A stretch of DNA of 64,000 nt from Tupaia tana. Taxonomy: Eukaryota > Chordata > Mammalia > Scandentia > Tupaiidae. Where the stretch lies: the NCBI GenBank assembly GCA_026018925.1, contig JAKSZU010000018.1:5860920-5924919 (forward strand), written 5' to 3'. The position numbers and the translations under genes are program-made. Of the stretch, positions 11,488 to 22,745 are shown piece after piece. The notes beneath the pieces are model-generated. The model worked only from the letters and a program-made list of their open reading frames with translations, did not search any database and was not told where the DNA came from. The number at the start of each line of letters is the position of its first letter. Position 1 is the first letter of the stretch.

Positions 11488-12122
11488 GTTGACTTGCATC
11501 CCCTATGAGAGCTATGTTAAAGTCTTAATGGCCAGTACCTGTTCATGTGACCTTATTTGGACATGTAATGCAGATGAAATCAAGTTACAAAGAGGTCATT
11601 TATGTGGGTCTTAATCCAAAATGACTGGTGTCCCTATGAGAAATGGACTAGAAGCACAGAGACAGACACAGAAAAACAGCGAGTGACAATGGAGGAAATA
11701 CCGGAGTACACATCTACAGCCAAGGTGCTCCAGAGCTTGCCAGTTATCACCAGGAAATAGGAGAGAGGCATAGAATAGTCTCCCTCAGAGAATCCAAAAA
11801 AAGAATCAACTCTGCAGGCTCCTAAAATTTCAACTTTAGCCTCAGGAATTGTGAGAAAATTAATTACTGTGTTGTTGTTGTTATGTTTTGTTTTTAAAGA
11901 ATTATTTATTTTATTTTATTTAGTATTATTATTTTTTTTAATTTTCTATAGGGCATGTGTGCTCACCAGAGAGAGACAGAGAGAGAGAGAGATTGGGAAA
12001 GCAAGAAAGCAAGCCACCCACTCTGAGACTCGAACCATGTTCAGCCATTTCAGAGTCCAGTGCCTTAACCTTCCTGTTGTTTTAAACCACCCAGTTTGTG
12101 GTTCTTTGTTACAGGATCCCTA
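11488..12122 (+). mobile_element. ERVL-MaLR-type solo LTR, MLT1-like (fossil), split by a SINE
   Basis: It begins TGTTATGGGTTGACTTGCAT, passes GTGACCTTATTTGGACATGT and 'tcttaatccaaaatgactggtgtcc', and ends with the 'ttttaaaccacccagtttgtgg' and TTTGTTACAGGATCCC stretches. This is the standard MLT1-like order. The LTR is degraded and lacks any internal region. It sits between two LINE-1 pieces. Confidence 0.8.
11893..12078 (-). mobile_element. tRNA-derived SINE, short class
   Basis: An AT-rich TTATTTATTTTATTT tail (reverse strand) is followed by 'ctatagggcatgtgtgctcacc', an AG-rich run, then ACTCGAACCATG (reverse B box) and 'ccagtgccttaacc' (reverse A-box side). It lies inside the LTR at 11488-12122. 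Confidence 0.75.
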
Positions 12123-12440
12123 AGAAATACTTGGGATTATATGAGTGAATGTTGCATCTTTGTGTAGCCTCACTCCGTTCTTCCCATTTTTTGGATAAGA
12201 ATGAAGAAATTCAGTCATAGAACCTGGTTTCCTAACAGCAGCCAGTCAAGAACAAAGCTCAGTTTCCTTGAACCCTCCCAAAAATCTCTTAACAGAAATA
12301 AACACTTGTAATAACTCTTTCTAACTCCCATTTCCTGAGACAGCCTACCATCCCCACGGTATGCAGTCTCCCTAGTTGCACTGAACCAATAAAGCCTAAT
12401 TTTGTTCAACCACAAATATATTCTTGATGGTCCTTCACTG
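12123..12440. other. Unassigned sequence between LTR and LINE-1
   Basis: I see no gene. The stretch may be degraded LINE-1, since LINE-1 lies on both sides, but I cannot align it by eye. Confidence 0.3.
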
Positions 12441-13060
12441 TAAGATATTGACAATATGAATTTGTATAACTACTTTGAAAACTGTTTGGCAATATCTACC
12501 AAAGTTGAAAATATATATATATGTCCAGTGACCCAACAATTCTACTCCCAGGTATAAACCTGGCAGTAATGCATGCAAATGTGCACCAGTAAACATGCAC
12601 AAAAATGTTCATAATGACATTCATAATAGCAAAAATCTTTAAACAACCCAATCATCCAATAATAGTGGTATATCATTATAATAGGACTCAATAAAACAAT
12701 GAAAAGGAGTGAATTACTGCCACAGTAAACTATAGATAAACTTTAAAAAAAATGATGCTGAGTTTAAAAGAGCTAGACATGAAAGAATATATACTGCATG
12801 GCTCCATTTATATTCAGTTTATATTAGGTTCCCATATAAGCAAAATTGAATAATGAATTAGATGTCAAAATAGTATTTACCTGGAGGGAAGAAAAGAAAG
12901 GGGGGTTTCTAGGGAGGTAGTTTATTTCTTGATCTGAAGGGTCCTTACAAGACTGTGTTCAATTTGTGATCATTTCTCAAACTGTACACTCAGAAATTAT
13001 GTAATTGTCAGGATTGATATTAACTTCAATTAATAAAGTTAGTTTGAAAATTACTTTATT
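12440..13060 (+). mobile_element. LINE-1 (old L1M/L1ME-like) 3' end
   Basis: The 'aaaactgtttggcaatatctacc' stretch, then ACCCAACAATTCTACTCCCA, 'tgaaagaatatatactgcatgg' and 'tgatctgaagggtccttacaag' follow the order of old L1ME-type ends, down to an AATAAA near 13030. It is truncated upstream by the LTR and intervening sequence. Confidence 0.8.
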
Positions 13061-13820
13061 CTCACTTTGGTATTATTTATAATGATATAAACTGAATTGT
13101 TTTATAACACATTCACTTACCAGACATAGCTGGACTCCTAATACATGTCAGTGTGCAGAACATAGTCCTCCCTCCATGGAGCTTTCCTTCATGGTCAAAT
13201 GGGGGGAACCACACAAAGGCAAATGTATAGCAGGTGAAGCAGAGGTGGGTAACAGGAAAACAAAAGAAAAATCAAAAGAGAGAAATCGTCGAAATTCTTA
13301 GAGGCAGCCTCAGTATCCTGGGAATTCATGTATATTGCATGTGAAAGGAGATATTAAAATGATATATGTGACTATCACAAACAGATATGCTGAAACACAT
13401 TGCACTGATAACTAATAAATTGTAATATGCTTCATAAAATGTTGATATGGTTATATGTAATATATTCTCATTGCAAAATTTATTGCTAAATTATTTAACA
13501 GTTTAAAACCGTATGTATAGATCACAGTTCTACCAAAGTTGCAAAAAAAAATTGGGTTTATTTAGAAAAATTAATTTTTTGTATCATTTTCCCTTTCTTG
13601 GCTTGTGTGGGTTAGGGCATAGAGAATAATCTCCCATGCTTTCATTCCTACCACATCACTCATCCCCTTGAGGCACTCCGCCCTCTACTGCCCTGCCCCA
13701 GTTCACAGGCACGCACTGCTGTCCAGCAGACCTTGACTCATGTGGCTACCCCTACAGACATGCTGGACAGGGAATTAGGAAAGAAAAATCTCCATAGACT
13801 AACACTCAGTGCAGGGCTGA
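13061..13820. other. Mostly unique sequence
   Basis: The text around 13120-13195 ('ccagacatagctggac... ccatggagctttccttcatgg') faintly recalls the old repeat at 2640. Otherwise I see nothing. Confidence 0.3.
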
Positions 13821-13824
13821 AGCT

Positions 13825-14005
13825 CAGGAGACATAAGTCAGATGATAAACCTCAGCTCTACCACCTATTGTGTGACCTGAGGCAAATCCTCCATCCGTTT
13901 ATTCTGTAGTTTTCTCCTTTGAAAAACAGGCATTAAAAAAAAATCACCTTCTTTACGGGGTTATGAGATTAAGTGGGAAGAATGTATAAAAGGGTAGCCC
14001 AGAGG
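13825..14005 (+). repeat. MIR SINE relic
   Basis: It contains CTCTACCACCTATTGTGTGA followed by CCTGAGGCAAATCCTCC, then a 'gaaaaacaggcatt' and GGGGTTATGAGATTAAGTG core, in MIR order. Confidence 0.8.
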
Positions 14006-15240
14006 TTGGCACATCACGGGCGCTTTCCTTTCTTCTACGGTGTGCTGCTGCCTGAGATGACACCTCCTTCTCTCCCTCCTAATCCTCTGTCCATGCCATC
14101 TAGGAGCGAGTAAGGTCATCTGTGCAGCATTGCAATGGAGACATCAGGAGTCATCCAGCTGAAGATAACAGAATCCTAACTCACAACTGTTTAAGCAAAA
14201 AAAGTATCTAGTGGCTCTTGTGACTGTAAATCCCAGGACAAAAGGCTATAGTTGCAGGATTCAACATCATCAGGATGCTACCTGATTCTCTGTGTTTCTG
14301 TTCCTCTCTCTATATTTCTGGGTGTGTCTGTCAGCCTGATTTCCTACATACTCTCTCCGTGTCATCTCAAAGATGGCCACCAGTAACTCTAGAGTAACAA
14401 CTTTACCAATATTGGAGAAATGAGAAAGCCTCTTTTCTGATAGTTCCATCAAATGTCTCTCATTAGACCATCTTGGGTCACATGCCTGTGCTTCAACTTA
14501 TCACTATGGCAAGGAGAATGGATGGATCCCTGGAGCTGAGATAGCAGATTCAACCTCAGCTGTAATATACATAAAGATTAGAGCAGGAGTGGTTCTCTCA
14601 AGGAAACTAAAAGTGACCGCAATGCCTCCATCGGGTGAATTTTCCTAAAAAGCCATAGCATTCTCTGGTCCATTCCCCAAAGTCATTCCCACAATGGGAA
14701 AGTGTCAAGGAAGAGTCCATACTGATTAAATGGAGTTAGAGAATGTGGGCTGATAGAGCTAGGAAGCCATCATGAGCAAATCCCTCCTCTCACAGATGAG
14801 AAAACTGAGCCTCAGAGAGGGGACGAACTCATCTGACACCCCTACTTGATCACTAATAGAGGGAGAAGAAAATAAAATCTTGAGAGTGTATGAGTCACTA
14901 TATTGTTTGCTCAGTTTTTATTTTTCCCATGCTCAGGGATATTGGCCAGTATTTACCTGCACTATCTCTGATAGAAGAGTCTGTCTTGATATGAGCAGAA
15001 ACTATAGGTGATGCTCAAAAGTCAAATGCAGTTGAGTAATCTTTGTATACCCACCACTAGAGATGAAGAGCATCCCACAAAGAAGCCTAACAAATACATC
15101 TCAACGATCAGTATAAAGCACTCATATTATCTACCAAAGATTGTGACAGGGAGAGAGGAAATTTCCTTCAATGATATCAGTTGGCTACTGTAATTCCCTG
15201 AGAGGAACAAGATGATATGCCTTTGTGATCATCATGAGGG
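14006..15240. other. Unique sequence with one MIR-like scrap
   Basis: At 14795-14825 GATGAGAAAACTGAGCCTCA resembles a MIR core in reverse. The rest shows no gene or repeat. Confidence 0.35.
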
Positions 15241-15780
15241 CAGCCAGGCAGACAGGGAGAGTCTTTGAACTTTTCATTTGCTGCCCTGTCTGGCCAATAG
15301 TGTCAAGAATGCCCCCTGAATAGAAGAGACTTCAATTTCTTATCTAGCTATGCTTAGAGTAAGGTGGACCTGAGGCAACTTTGGAGTTAAGAGCTATTCA
15401 CATTCGATTTATACAAATCCAACCATATGCGCTTAAAAAAGAGAGAGAAAAAAGGAAAAAAATTAGGCACTGTAGATGATTCTGCAGTTTTCCATGAAAT
15501 GAATGCCTGCTCCAGATTGACTGTAAGGAGGGAGGTATAAATTTGCAAGCAATGCCTTCATCTGGAGCGCAACCCAAGGCAACACAATTGGATTTAATGC
15601 CAGCAGGAAAGCTGGCTGCGTTGGACTTATCAAGAAATAGTCTCCAAAGGAATGTGGAGGTAATTTTGGCTAACCACAATACTCTCCTTAAGTGCTGACT
15701 TTGGAAGCTCCACATAAGTTGTAACTGTACGGTATAAAATGGACAGCACAGGGAAAATGTCACAAGCAACATAAATAGCT
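15240..15780. promoter_or_regulatory. Candidate conserved noncoding element
   Basis: This repeat-free block keeps a complex, non-simple base order. A 124-residue frame on the minus strand (15398-15772) is open, but it is rich in Leu, Phe, Ser and Cys and has no domain I recognise, so I do not call it a gene. The regulatory guess rests only on the absence of repeats and low internal redundancy. No alignment was available. Confidence 0.2.
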
Positions 15781-15789
15781 GATAATAAC

Positions 15790-16075
15790 AATAGCTGACA
15801 CTTTATAGCACTGTTCTAAGCAGTTCAGCTCTTTTAATTCATTTAGTCCTCAAAACAACCCTAAGAAGTTAGAAGGCAGATGGTTTATGATCTCCAGTTT
15901 ATATCAGGTTGTTGGGAAAGTCATGACGTAGTTTTCTGTTTTTATATGCAAAAATATGTCATGACTTTCCCAACAAGCCAATAGATAAAGAAATAAGACT
16001 TGCTCAAGGTCACATGGCTAGAGAGTGGCAGATAACCAGGGTATTCAGATATAAATGTGTGATTTTTCCCTACCT
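15790..16075 (-). repeat. MIR SINE relic, split by a MITE
   Basis: In plus-strand reading AGCACTGTTCTAAGCAGTTC, 'tttaattcatttagtcctcaaaacaaccct', then after the MITE 'gacttgctcaaggtcacatggctagagagtggcag', form an inverted MIR. The insertion at 15904-15981 separates its two halves cleanly. Confidence 0.85.
15904..15981. mobile_element. Palindromic mariner-like MITE, 78 bp
   Basis: TTGTTGGGAAAGTCATGAC near the left end is the exact reverse complement of GTCATGACTTTCCCAACAA near the right end, with about 25 bases between. TA dinucleotides flank it (15902-15903, 15982-15983), as expected of Tc1/mariner insertion. It lies inside a MIR. It is the same size and layout as primate MADE1 but has a different sequence. 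Confidence 0.85.
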
Positions 16076-16289
16076 GAGGTTAGGTGTCCCTTACCAACCT
16101 CAAACAGTAGTCATGTCTTTGTGTGATGTTGCCCTAGGTGTGTTTGTGGGCCAAAGCCAAAAGCAAACTTGCCAGGCAGAGAAGATCACATACTTCCTAG
16201 GTACTTTCTCAAAAGCCTGTCCTCTCTGAGGCATGTTATGGTGGACTGTACTGAACAGGAAAAAGGGAAAGTTTCTTGGATTTTTACAA

Positions 16290-16665
16290 GCAATTGGATG
16301 CTATGAACTGAAAGTATGTGTCACCCCCAAAATTCATATAGTGAAACCCTAACCTCCAACATGAGGAGGTAGGGTCTCAAGGAGGTAAACAGACCATTCA
16401 GGTGGAACCCTTCTGAATGGGATTGGTATCCTTACACAGACTTGAGAGAGCTTGCTCTCTTCTCTCTGTTCTTCACCACCTGAGGACACAGGAAGGCAGC
16501 GGTCCACAAACTAGGAAGAGGGCCTCGCCAGATACGTCAGCTGCCAGTGCCTTTATCTTGAATTTCCCAACCTTCAGAACTGTGAGGGATAAATATGCGT
16601 TGTTTAAGCTACCCTATTTATGGTGCTCTGTTATAGCAGCCTGTTTGACTAAGACAGGGAAGGTG
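16290..16665 (+). mobile_element. ERVL-MaLR-type solo LTR (fossil)
   Basis: The order is 'gtgtcacccccaaaattcatatagtgaaaccctaacc', 'gaggaggtagggtctcaagg', 'tgaggacacaggaaggcagc', 'gaactgtgagggataaatatgcgttgttt' and a 'gttatagcagcctgtttgactaagaca' end. This is an LTR of the MLT1/MST type. It is old and degraded with no viral interior. Confidence 0.8.
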
Positions 16666-17506
16666 GATATACAAAGCTACCCATGACAACAAGGATGAAG
16701 TCCTTTAGGTTCCCATGGACAGAGGCTTTCTACGCCTGGTAGCTGTCAGGGGCGAGGGCAGTCCTTGCACAGTTAGCTGCTTTAGCCCTGAGGATGGCAG
16801 TGCTGTGCCCGAGCTTGGCACAGCAGCCTAAGATTTTGCTTTCAGGTGAGCATCAGGACTGGGACAATGGGCCTGTAACTGGTAACCTGTCTAGGCCAGA
16901 GAAAAGTAGACCCTTCCCAGAAAGTGCTGTTCCCTAAGGACATCATGAGCCTTCTTGTGACCCTGAAGGGTTAGGTGGACAGTAGGAGAAACTCAGATAA
17001 GTACAGAGATAGCATTTCCTACTATTTCAGATTAAACTTGATTTAGAAAAATAAAAGAATCTGACATTTTTTGCCCTGTGGTATTATGGAATAAAATGCA
17101 TCCTGCTACATAGATAAGGTGCAAATTCCTGCAAGAGAGGAGGAGCTGTGACCTTGCAAAAAAGCAGTGGAAGGAAGGTCCTGGAGAGGTGAAAGAGGTG
17201 AGGAAACAAATTAGGCCTCCACATAGATAAGGTTTCTGAACAAGGCAAGATAAGGGAACAAAGGAATATCCTTGCTGACTAGAGATAGGAAAACAAAGAA
17301 GAGACCACTGTGGGTGGCCTCCAGAGAGGGTGATGGGTAGGGGGAAGAGAGGGAGACTGCATAATGGTGGAGAGAGAAAGGAAATGGGAGAAAGGGGCCA
17401 AAGCATGCATAATCAGATGTATCATCAGCACGCTGCTTTAAATAGGCATGTTGGTCTGGATCTCCCACTCCCCACCCACCAGTACTTCCCCAAACACACA
17501 CACACA

Positions 17507-17537
<31 letters not shown>

Positions 17538-18150
17538 TGATAGACTAATGGAAAAGACAGGATTGATTACAGATTGGGAATTTGATTTCAAGTGCCTACT
17601 CGACACCAGTGCAGTATGGTCTCATCATTCTGAGGATGTCTACAGTCAGCAAGACCATATATGACATATGTTGGTGTCATAATGTGCATGAGGCATGCTG
17701 CAGTGGGAGGGCAATGGAAGGCTTGGTAGAGAGGTTGAATGAGGCAGAAGTTGAATGGATGGCCAGGAAAGCCCATAATGGGATCAGGGGCCTAACCATA
17801 CATGGCCAGACCACAGCCTAGTACACAGCACATCCCACTGTGATTTAATCAGAGCTTATCTGAAGATGTCAGCTTGGATATCAGAGAAGAGAAGCATGAA
17901 GACTCCTATCCTAAGGCTAACCAATGGAGAAATAGGTAAACCCTAAGAGAAAGAAACAAAGATCAGAACTTTCATGAGATTATGGAGATGAAAGGGAGCG
18001 GGCCCTCAAAGTCCCACCTCCCAAAATCCCAGTGCTGAGAGCTAATTCCAGGTCTACTGGACACTGGGTTTGGTGGACAACATCACCTAATTTCATGCTT
18101 CTATGCATGTAAGTTGATGGAGAAAGAGTACTGGTGGAGGTGGTAAGTGG
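16666..18150. other. Unique sequence with one microsatellite
   Basis: No gene. The part at 17290-17400 is purine-rich. Overlapping opposite-strand frames around 17030-17606 include the CA repeat and are not coding. Confidence 0.35.
17494..17537. repeat. (CA)n microsatellite
   Basis: About 22 dinucleotide units with a single TA interruption near 17512. Confidence 0.95.
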
Positions 18151-18350
18151 TGTCATAAACTAGGGCTTAGGATCAGTGTTCCTGAGTTCAAATTCCTACT
18201 CTACCATTCACAACCTGTCTATGAAATGAAAACAAGTTAGTTAACTTCTATCGTCCTCACATATTTCATGTGTGAGAGAAACTAATACTGCCTACTTCAC
18301 AGGATTGCTTTGAAGATTAATTAAACTGATTAATTAAGGTAAAGTCCTTA
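18150..18350 (+). repeat. MIR SINE relic
   Basis: GTTCCTGAGTTCAAATTCCT followed by 'actctaccattcacaacc' and later 'ctacttcacaggattgctttgaagattaat' matches MIR from tRNA part to core. Confidence 0.75.
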
Positions 18351-18460
18351 ACATAACCGGATAACCATACATATAAGTTTGTTGGAATACTCCAGTTTAT
18401 GTTAGTTGTCAGGTATATTTAATAGTAGAGTTTTTTTAACTGTCAAAATATGCCTGGTTT

Positions 18461-18725
18461 GGGACCAGCAGTTAGCGTAATGGCTATGTCGCTGGACTTC
18501 CACGTAGTTGACCACGGTTCGGGTCCCAGACCCGGTGGCTTAAACTCACGCCGGGCGCATGTGCGTGCGTGCCCAAGATCCCAAGAGGAGAATGGAGGAG
18601 AAGGGATTGTGGCGTGGCCATCCCCTCTGGGGGGTGATTTCTCGCTTTCTATCTCTCTGTCTCTGTCTGTCTGGCGAGCGCACGCGCCCTATAGCAAAAA
18701 CCTCTCCAAAAAAATAAATAAATAA
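18461..18725 (+). mobile_element. tRNA-derived SINE, long class, young
   Basis: Full length with GGTTCGGGTCCC as B box, TTAAACTCACGCCGGGCGCA, the TC-rich stretch, GCGCCCTATAGCAAAAACCT and an (AAAT)n tail. The duplication AAAATATGCCTGGTTT is exact at 18445-18460 and 18726-18741. Confidence 0.95.
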
Positions 18726-18741
18726 AAAATATGCCTGGTTT

Positions 18742-19050
18742 GACTTATACTTCTTGTCAAGACAGAGTAATGAGCTAGAATTATCATTTTCTTCCTTAAA
18801 TAACTTGTTCATAAAAAAGGAACAAAATATATGTAACAATTCTTCTCCAGGCATTGGACATTAGAAGACAAAAGACAGTAATCCCTAAGATATGAGAAAC
18901 GAGAAGTGATTCTGCTGATTGTTCTAGCTCACTGCCTAGAGAGAGTTTCTAGATAGTGGCATAAAGGGAGAGAGATCTGAAAGTCCAAGAAAGCCAAGGC
19001 AGCTAAAATTCTCAGGGCCAAGGCCAGAGAAAAAAAAATTCATAAAAGAG
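18742..19050. other. Unique sequence
   Basis: No repeat or gene recognised. Confidence 0.35.
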
Positions 19051-19059
19051 AATTCAGAA

Positions 19060-19720
19060 AACCTGCCAGGGTCCCTTTAAATAGTGATCAACAAATTTGT
19101 ATGAGGAAACTCACTCAAGCACAAGGAAAGAGCCACCCAAAAGGACTGGAGAAAGCAATACCATCTATTAATGGCTTTTTCCAACAGCCAGAATGAAGAC
19201 TTCACAATCCATGGCCATTGGTTAAAGTGCTAAAAAGGGTCTTGCCTTGATAATAAGGAAGAATTATTTCTAGATTAAATGTTGTTCTGGTCCTACTTAA
19301 CAAAGTTAAAAATCAACATTTACATATGGTAAACTGTTCCCTAGTAATTTGACTATGTTACTGAAAAACTCTCAAGAACATTTATAGAAAAACAAAAATA
19401 AAGAACAAAAAAATCTGTCAGCCTAGGATTCTTTTTAAATATTTCTGAATAGTTTTTAAAAATAAAACAAAATAAAGACTTTCATATTCAAATTAAATAT
19501 AAGAGAATTTATCACCAACAGATATGCAATACAGAAAAATATTAATAAGGTCCTTAGAGTAGAAGAAAAATTATTTCAGATACTAATCTGGATTTGGAAA
19601 AAAAAAGAAATGAAGAACATAAGAGATTATAACTGCCTGGATAATTACAATTTTTTTTATTATTTAATTTTCTTATTTAAAACTTTAAAAAGACATTGAC
19701 CTCTTAAAATATATAAAGAT
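19060..19720 (+). mobile_element. HAL1- or L1ME-like LINE fragment
   Basis: The text 'aataaagactttcatattcaaattaaatataagagaatttatcaccaacagatatgc' and the following 'aataaggtccttagagtagaag...gatactaatctggatttgg' follow the 3' end of an old ORF1, as found in HAL1/L1ME elements. The upstream limit is vague. Reading frames are broken throughout. Confidence 0.55.
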
Positions 19721-19771
19721 ACAGATAGTGAGTGTGTGTGTAAAATTATAAACTTAAAAATTATAAACCTT

Positions 19772-20015
19772 GGGACCAGCAGATTACATAATGGTTACAT
19801 CACTGGACTCTCATGTAGTTTATTGCAATTTGAGTCCTGGACCCGGTGGCTTGAAATTTATGCCAGGTGCATGTGTGTACATGCCTAAGATCCTGAGAGG
19901 AGAATGGAGGAGAAGGGATTGTGGCATGGCCATCCCCCTAGGGACTGATTTCTTGCTTTCTATCTCTCTGTCACTCCAGCAAGCGTACACACCATGTAGC
20001 AAAAATCTCTCTTAC
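19772..20015 (+). mobile_element. tRNA-derived SINE, long class, older copy
   Basis: It has the head GGGACCAGCAGATTACATAA, GTGGCTTGAAATTTATGCC, GAGAATGGAGGAGAAGGGAT and a 'gtagcaaaaatctctc' end. Duplications of AAAAATTATAAACT type flank it. Many transitions at former CpG sites suggest more age than neighbours such as 18461. Confidence 0.9.
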
Positions 20016-21288
20016 AAAAAATTATAAACTCTAAAGCAACCACCAGAATAATAAAAGTTACAGCTAATAAACCAACAAAGAAGGGGAAAAAATTGAATAA
20101 TAATAAATATACAATCAAAACAAAGAGATAGACATCTTTTAAAAGAACCAAATGGCAATGTTGGAAATAAACACTTTAATATGAGCAATAAATTCAGTTG
20201 AGAGCATCAATGACAGTAGATATCAAGTAGAAGAATCTCTGAACTTGAAAACAGAATATTTGAAGTGACTCAGACAAGGAAGAAAAATCTATTTCTAAAA
20301 ATGAAGAAAACATTCACAATTTATGGAACACCATTAAGTGATCAAATAGCTGCATAATGTGAATTTTATAAGAAGAGTCATGGAAAGGTATAGAAAACAT
20401 ATGTCATGAAATATGCCAAAGATATTCAGCAAAAACTTTCAAAAGTCAAAAGACAATGAAAGAATCCTAAAAACAGCAAGAGAAAAGCATCAATTCACAT
20501 ATAAAATCACCCCCATTAGACTAACAGCAGATTTCTCAGCAGAAACCTTATAGGCCAGGTGGGAATGGGATGATGTATTCAAAAATTAAAAAAAAAAAAA
20601 AAACACAAAATACTTCTAGCCAAGAATACTATTCTAAGCAAAGCTATCTTTCAGAATGAAAGGAGATATAAAATCTTTCCTAGACAAATACAAACCAAGA
20701 GAATTCATGAATACTAGATTGGCTTTTCAAGAAATACTTAAGAGAGTACTACATCTAGAAGTAAAAGGAAGATAAACACCATCATGAAAACATGTGAAGG
20801 TCAAACTTACCAGTAGAACAATCACACAAACAAGAAAGAGGAAGGAATCAAACCTTACCACCAAAGAGAACAACCAAATAGCAAAGGTAAACAATAACAA
20901 ATAACAGAGTCATAGTAACCAAAGCTAGCACAAAAATAGAAGAAAGGGAAAAAGGGAGCATAAAACAATCAGGAAGCAACTTAAAAAAATGACAGGAGAA
21001 AGCCCTTATCTGTCAATAATAGCCTTGAATATAAACATATTAAATTCCCCAATCAAATGATATAGACTGGCTGAATGGATTAAAAAAAAAAAAAACAAGA
21101 ACCCACTATAACCTACCTACAAGAAATTCACCACATATGTAAAGACATAACACAGTCTAGGACTGGAGGGATATATAAAAACATCCTATGTAAATAGAAG
21201 TAAAAAATTAGAAGTAGCTATACTGATATTGGATACAATAGTCGTCAAGCAAAATATTGTAAGCAAAGAAAGAGGTTATTTTAAATAC

Positions 21289-21291
21289 GTG

Positions 21292-21328
<37 letters not shown>
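21289..21328. repeat. (GT)n microsatellite inside LINE-1
   Basis: A GT tract lies within the ORF2 endonuclease relic. It probably grew from a short GTGTGT seed after insertion. Confidence 0.95.
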
Positions 21329-21329
<1 letters not shown>

Positions 21330-22207
21330 ATCAATTTGGCAAGAAGACATAAAAATTGTAATTACATCTACACTCAATAAAGAGGTACCAAAATATACAG
21401 AAAATAAATACTACTAAACCTAAAGTGAGAGATAGACTCTCTGTTTGTAGATGACATGACTATATATGTAGATAAACTAAAGAATCCACCAAAAAATTTT
21501 AGACTATTAAATGAATTCAGTGTAGTTTTGGGCTAAAAAAATCAACATTAAAAAATCAGTAGTATTCTTGTATACCCATCATGAACTGAGGAAGAATCAA
21601 TAAAACAATCCCATTTACAATAGCCACAGAAAATAAAATAAAATATGTATGAATAAATTTAACCAATGAAGGTGAAAAATTTCTACAATAAAAAAGTATA
21701 AAACACTTATGAAAGAAATTGAATAAGACACACAAAAAAATGGAAACCATCTCATGTTCATGGATTGGAAGAATCAATACTGTTAAAATATTGATACTAT
21801 CCAAAGTGATCTACAACTTCAATGCAGTTTCTACCAAAATATCAAAAATATCCTTCACCAAAATAGAGGAAAAACTCGCTGAATTTCTCTAGAATCATAA
21901 AAGACCCTAAATAGCCAAATCAAATCTGTGTTAAGAATAAAATTGGAAGTGTCACACTACTTCACTTCAAAATACATTACAAAGCCATACTAACCAAAAC
22001 TATCAAAAACAGGCATGGTGGTCAATGGAATAAAATAGAGGACCCAGAAATAAATCCATGAACACATAATCAACTGATTTTTGACAAAGCTCCCAATATT
22101 CATTGGTGATAAAATAGTCTTTTCAATAAATAGTTATGGGAAAACTGGATATCCTTATGCAGGAAAATGAAATTAGACCCTTACTTCTCACCATATAAAA
22201 AATCAGC

Positions 22208-22458
22208 TCAGGGTCAGTTCTGAGGCCTGGTGGTTAAAGCAGCTAGATTCCACATGGCCAATCATGCAACTTGAGTACTGAACCTGGCTGTTTGAGAAAC
22301 ATCCCAGACATGTGTGTGCATGCCCAAAATCCCAAAAGGAAAGAAAAACAAAGAAGAAAGGATTGCATGACCATTCTCGATGGCGGATGGACACTTTCAA
22401 CTCTCCTGCTCTCTGTTTCTCTTTCTGATGAACTCATGTGCCCTTTAGCAATAATAAT
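22208..22458 (+). mobile_element. tRNA-derived SINE, old subfamily, nested in LINE-1
   Basis: The head is 'tctgaggcctggtggttaaagcagctag', followed by 'gagaaacatcccagacatgtgtg', CCATTCTCGATGGCGGATGG and TCTGATGAACTCATGTGCCC, then an A/T tail. LINE-1 ORF2 text resumes directly after it. It shares the same intermediate body as 33217-33475 and so represents an older branch of the long class. Confidence 0.8.
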
Positions 22459-22589
22459 TAAGTCAAAATTAATTACAGACTTATCTGTAAAACCCAGAAC
22501 CATAAAATTACTAGAAGAAACCATAGGGGAAATTACATCAAACTAGACAGAGCAAAGGAAACAACAGGGCGGGCAGAAGTGGGTAGAAT

Positions 22590-22745
22590 CATTTTACTGG
22601 CAGTGTGACCATAAGCAAGCGTATAGTCTTTGCATTCTCAGATCCCTCCTCTATTAATAGTGATATTACACCAACTAGCCTCATAGAGTGGCTGTGGATA
22701 TCAAATGAGATGACCCAGGGAAAAGGAGAAAATCATATCCTGTCT
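22590..22745 (+). repeat. MIR SINE relic
   Basis: TACTGGCAGTGTGACCATAA, 'gtctttgcattctcagatccctcc', and GATATCAAATGAGATGACCC keep the MIR order. Confidence 0.75.

Larger units (their letters stand above)
20030..22545 (+). mobile_element. LINE-1, ORF1 to mid-ORF2, internally deleted, split by a SINE
   Basis: From 20440 to 20790 it encodes the ORF1 carboxy-terminal domain (the stretch corresponding to PIRLTADFSAETL is readable). From 20990 to 21415 it matches the ORF2 endonuclease (NSPIK-like followed by LAEWIK). It then jumps at about 21425 to the reverse-transcriptase active-site region (LFVDDMTIYVD) and continues to the end of the thumb. Roughly 2 kb of ORF2 is missing between these parts. 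Frames carry many stops. Confidence 0.85.

Noticed and set aside
15398-15772. A 124-residue minus-strand frame as a gene
   Set aside because: No known domain, no splice or promoter context; kept only as a candidate conserved element.
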